A stretch of 64,000 nucleotides of DNA, from assembly GCF_049257235.1 (NCBI RefSeq), contig NZ_JBMMUF010000009.1, positions 62,001 to 126,000 of the forward strand. Direction: 5' to 3'. Below, in pieces: positions 63,841 to 64,000 of this stretch. The notes under the pieces were generated by a model. The model worked only from the letters and a program-made list of their open reading frames with translations. It was not told the origin of the DNA and made no database searches. The position numbers and the translations under genes are program-made. This DNA is from Pseudoalteromonas sp049257235 (GTDB lineage Bacteria; Pseudomonadota; Gammaproteobacteria; Enterobacterales; Alteromonadaceae). The number at the start of each line of letters is the position of its first letter. Position 1 is the stretch's first letter.

Positions 63841-64000
63841 ATGAATACCTGTGGTGTTGAAATTAAAGGCAGTGAAGTACTGCTGTGTTTACTATCTAGA
63901 GATAACGACGTGTTTGACATCCGCGACGTGCGACAAACACGATTTGTACTTGGCAACTCAGATGACACTGAGCAAATGCAAAAGTTTTACCGCGATTTTA
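63841..64000 (+). CDS. DUF3010 family protein, 5' part
   Basis: Begins at ATG 63841 and is open to the window edge (53 codons). MNTCGVEIKGSEVLLCLLSR matches the conserved start of DUF3010 proteins, a family of about 140 residues in gammaproteobacteria with unknown function. Its 3' end is outside the window. Confidence 0.8.
   Translation, partial: MNTCGVEIKGSEVLLCLLSRDNDVFDIRDVRQTRFVLGNSDDTEQMQKFYRDF

Overview
The window is a chromosomal segment of a marine gammaproteobacterium, most likely order Alteromonadales (Pseudoalteromonas-like). This rests on the leucine and valine degradation operons with a MerR-type LiuR, the thrS-infC-rpmI-rplT block, rmf, fabA with a FabR-like palindrome, and the protein sequences themselves. 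No genome comparison was possible.

Layout. 1-4 kb: the 3' end of a tspO gene, a periplasmic solute-binding-like protein and an M16 lipoprotein peptidase. 4.1-12.4 kb: a leftward operon liuR-liuA-liuB-liuC-liuD-liuE-scoA-scoB that takes isovaleryl-CoA to acetoacetate and acetyl-CoA. 12.7-20.3 kb: a divergent rightward thiolase followed by a valine/isobutyrate operon (mmsA, acyl-CoA dehydrogenase, enoyl-CoA hydratase, 3-hydroxyisobutyryl-CoA hydrolase, mmsB, SDR). Two LiuR-like boxes lie in the divergent promoter region. 20.3-32.2 kb: a large envelope protein, a protein kinase, rmf, fabA, a tandem PTPS-like protein, an M23 peptidase, a thioesterase, and a MoxR/DUF58/transglutaminase operon with a response regulator.

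32.2-51.1 kb is an AT-rich accessory island. It holds: (a) about 1 kb with no convincing gene; (b) a leftward operon that looks like an ABC-three-component (ABC-3C) conflict system, made of a DUF3732-type ABC ATPase, a middle component and an alpha/beta-hydrolase effector, led by a small membrane protein of 45 residues at 37011-37148; (c) a gene of unknown function; (d) a Tn7-like transposition operon (tnsA-like, a TnsB split into two ORFs, tnsC-like, tniQ/tnsD-like); (e) an integron with seven cassettes and seven attC sites reading toward tniQ, an attI region, and an integrase gene behind a perfect-consensus LexA box; (f) four tandem 20-bp repeats followed by a two-gene unit with a CX5R phosphatase-like protein. 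The order intI-attI-cassettes-tniQ-C-B-A is the same as in Tn7 with its class 2 integron. The transposon ends could not be fixed by eye.

51.1-64 kb returns to core genes: a Kef-type antiporter, MAPEG, SIMPL, SulP, an Lrp-family regulator, an MBL-fold hydrolase, an M14 peptidase, an SDR, rplT, rpmI, infC (ATT start), thrS (with a tRNA-anticodon-like leader) and the start of a DUF3010 gene. No rRNA, tRNA or CRISPR array was seen.
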